A DNA stretch of 39,525 nt, taken from positions 1-39,525 of the forward strand of contig NZ_BEWV01000205.1 of NCBI RefSeq assembly GCF_002933775.1, written 5' to 3'. Position 1 is the stretch's first letter. The number at the start of each line of letters is the position of its first letter. Both the position numbers and the translations under genes were made by a program. Origin of the DNA: Prevotella sp. MGM1 (lineage in GTDB: Bacteria > Bacteroidota > Bacteroidia > Bacteroidales > Bacteroidaceae). The notes under the pieces are model-generated. The model saw only the letters and a list, made by a program, of their open reading frames with translations, had not been told where the DNA came from and made no database searches. Of the stretch, positions 38,838 to 39,525 are shown piece after piece.

Positions 38838-38872
38838 AAAAAGGCATCTGACGAGAAATCAAATGCCTTTTT
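38838..38872. terminator. Bidirectional intrinsic terminator
   Basis: A perfect 10-bp inverted repeat AAAAAGGCAT/ATGCCTTTTT (38838-38847, 38863-38872) directly behind the ThyA-like gene, with A-runs and T-runs that allow termination on both strands. It separates the phage genes from the right-end sites. Confidence 0.85.
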
Positions 38873-38896
38873 GTGCCTTAAAATGTTTTTTCAAAT

Positions 38897-38959
38897 CACA
38901 TTTCGTTTTTTGAGTGGAAAATCGCTTTTCGTTTTTGAAACCGCTCGCTTTTCGTTTTG
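38897..38959 (-). promoter_or_regulatory. Right-end transposase-site cluster
   Basis: Three TTTCGTTTT-type sites at 38897-38909, 38924-38937 and 38947-38959, spaced 26 and 23 bp, all in one orientation and inverted relative to the left-end copies (65-77, 167-178, 766-780). The first is an exact reverse complement of 65-77. A Mu-type right end has several closely spaced transposase sites, as here. Confidence 0.65.
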
Positions 38960-39078
38960 CCGTGATTATATGGAGGCGATGTTGAGCCGGGGAACACGCT
39001 GCCGACATAAGGATAAATAGCGAGAGCCGACAGATTGCAGAAATGCAACTTGTCGGCTCTCTTCTTAGGGAAAGGCTG
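38960..39078. other. Probable phage-host junction zone and terminator
   Basis: No gene is seen. The phage right end should fall within about 38960-39015. A strong near-perfect 18-bp stem, GAGAGCCGACA with TGTCGGCTCTC as outer part (39022-39032 and 39051-39061) and a GAAA loop, ends the recombinase remnant that follows on the minus strand. Confidence 0.45.
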
Positions 39079-39255
39079 CTATTTCAACGAGATTACATTC
39101 GCAGCCTCACGCTTGTTCGGGTCCATGACCTCGGCGTATATCTGAGTGTTTTTCACGTTGCGATGCGTTAGCATCTTTGCAATAGTGTAGATTGGCACAC
39201 CTGCCGAAGTTAGCAGGGTGGCGTATGTGTGGCGGAAGCAGTGGAAAATGATAGC
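39079..39255 (-). pseudogene. 5'-truncated tyrosine recombinase (C-terminal 57 aa)
   Basis: Read on the minus strand, 57 codons encode the end of a Bacteroides-type tyrosine recombinase: HCFRHTY (the HxxR box with its following His), 'AGVPIYTIAKMLTHRNVKNT' and the active-site tyrosine in 'IYAEV', then a stop at 39079-39081. At 39256-39258 an in-frame stop precedes it and no recombinase sequence continues upstream, so the N-terminal part is lost. It lies outside the right-end sites and is best taken as host-side or mobile-element debris rather than part of the phage. Confidence 0.8.
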
Positions 39256-39525
39256 CTATGCAAGAAAAAGCGAACGGATGAAAATTAAACGTAAGTCGTT
39301 TGAAATGAACGGTATTTCAGCATTCTGCCAAGTAGAGAAAATGCAAACGGCAACGGAATATTGAGGTTGTTCAGTTACCAAACCGTTAGCCGGGCAGTTA
39401 CCGAAACGGGAATAGGTAACGGCAGGCAATGAAAAGAAACCCTCACCGTTTTATTTGCGCTCATACACAGTGTTTTGCATATCAAGGAACGCTTATACGG
39501 CAAGTAATTTTGCACTAAAAAATAT
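39256..39525. other. Right flank, no supported gene
   Basis: The last 270 bp are AT-rich and hold no convincing gene; a 28-codon open frame from 39278 is the longest start-to-stop unit noticed. The recombinase remnant ends abruptly at 39256, so this part was joined by a separate event. Confidence 0.5.

Noticed and set aside
37..38996. Exact phage ends at TGTTGGG (37) and GGGGAACA (38996)
   Set aside because: The ends look partly alike, but the flanking 5-bp sequences (CAATA and CGCTG) do not match as a target duplication, so the call was not made.
39278..39364. A 28-codon frame (MKIKRKSFEMNG...) as a gene
   Set aside because: Too short, no promoter, no known relative, and located behind a rearrangement junction.

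Overview
The window is a nearly complete Mu-like transposable myophage (prophage or phage genome) of a Bacteroides-type host. Three things point to the host. Promoters follow the Bacteroidales pattern (TTTG, about 19 bp, then TAnnTTTG, for example 1658-1688). Start codons lack strong Shine-Dalgarno sequences. Several small proteins look like those I know from Bacteroides. The set of a MuA-type transposase, a MuB-type ATPase, Gam, gp36/DUF1320, a DUF935 portal, MuF and gpG proteins, and a contractile tail defines the phage type. The presence of a diversity-generating retroelement (DGR) recalls the described Bacteroides 'Hankyphage' group; that link is from memory and not checked.

Layout. Positions 1-995: left end with inverted copies of an AAAACGAAA element also found at the right end (probable transposase sites), a small unknown gene, a 12-bp iteron cluster and a terminator. 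Positions 996-1768: a LexA/CI-like cleavable repressor on the minus strand, facing an early promoter across an operator-like palindrome. Positions 1769-8488: early operon on the plus strand with a tRNA-like element, MuA, MuB, a second P-loop ATPase, a DUF4406-like protein, a zinc-ribbon protein, HTH proteins and Gam. Positions 8601-8918: a small HTH-like gene with its own promoter, a candidate middle/late activator. Positions 8839-15060: packaging and head genes on the minus strand (TerS, TerL, gp36-like, portal, MuF with a nuclease-like tail domain, gpG-like, gp37-like). Positions 15232-36821: plus-strand late operon with protease/scaffold, capsid, sheath, tube, frameshifted chaperone, tape measure, baseplate, lysis genes and a 2408-residue receptor-binding-type protein.

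The 3' end of that giant gene is the variable repeat (VR) of the DGR. It is followed by two alternative hairpins, a relic of a membrane gene, a promoter, the template repeat (TR), a structured spacer and the reverse transcriptase. VR and TR (113 bp each) differ at 12 positions, 11 of them adenines in TR, which is the signature of adenine mutagenesis. No Avd gene is visible, but the reverse transcriptase carries an extra C-terminal domain of different base composition.

Positions 36822-38872: a strongly structured intergenic region that may encode a minus-strand small RNA, an HTH protein, a Dam-type methylase and a ThyA-family enzyme whose specificity residue suggests dCMP. This module occupies the place where Mu carries its DNA-modification gene mom. 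Positions 38897-38959 hold the right-end sites. Beyond about 39000 the sequence looks like host or another mobile element, with a 5'-truncated tyrosine recombinase.

Expected flow: the repressor holds the early promoter off until damage-induced self-cleavage. MuA and MuB then replicate the phage by transposition, and an activator turns on the two divergent late promoters, which share the unusual core GGAANTTTGCA. Capsids and tails assemble, the holin, amidase and unimolecular spanin lyse the cell, and the DGR diversifies the tip of the large tail protein.
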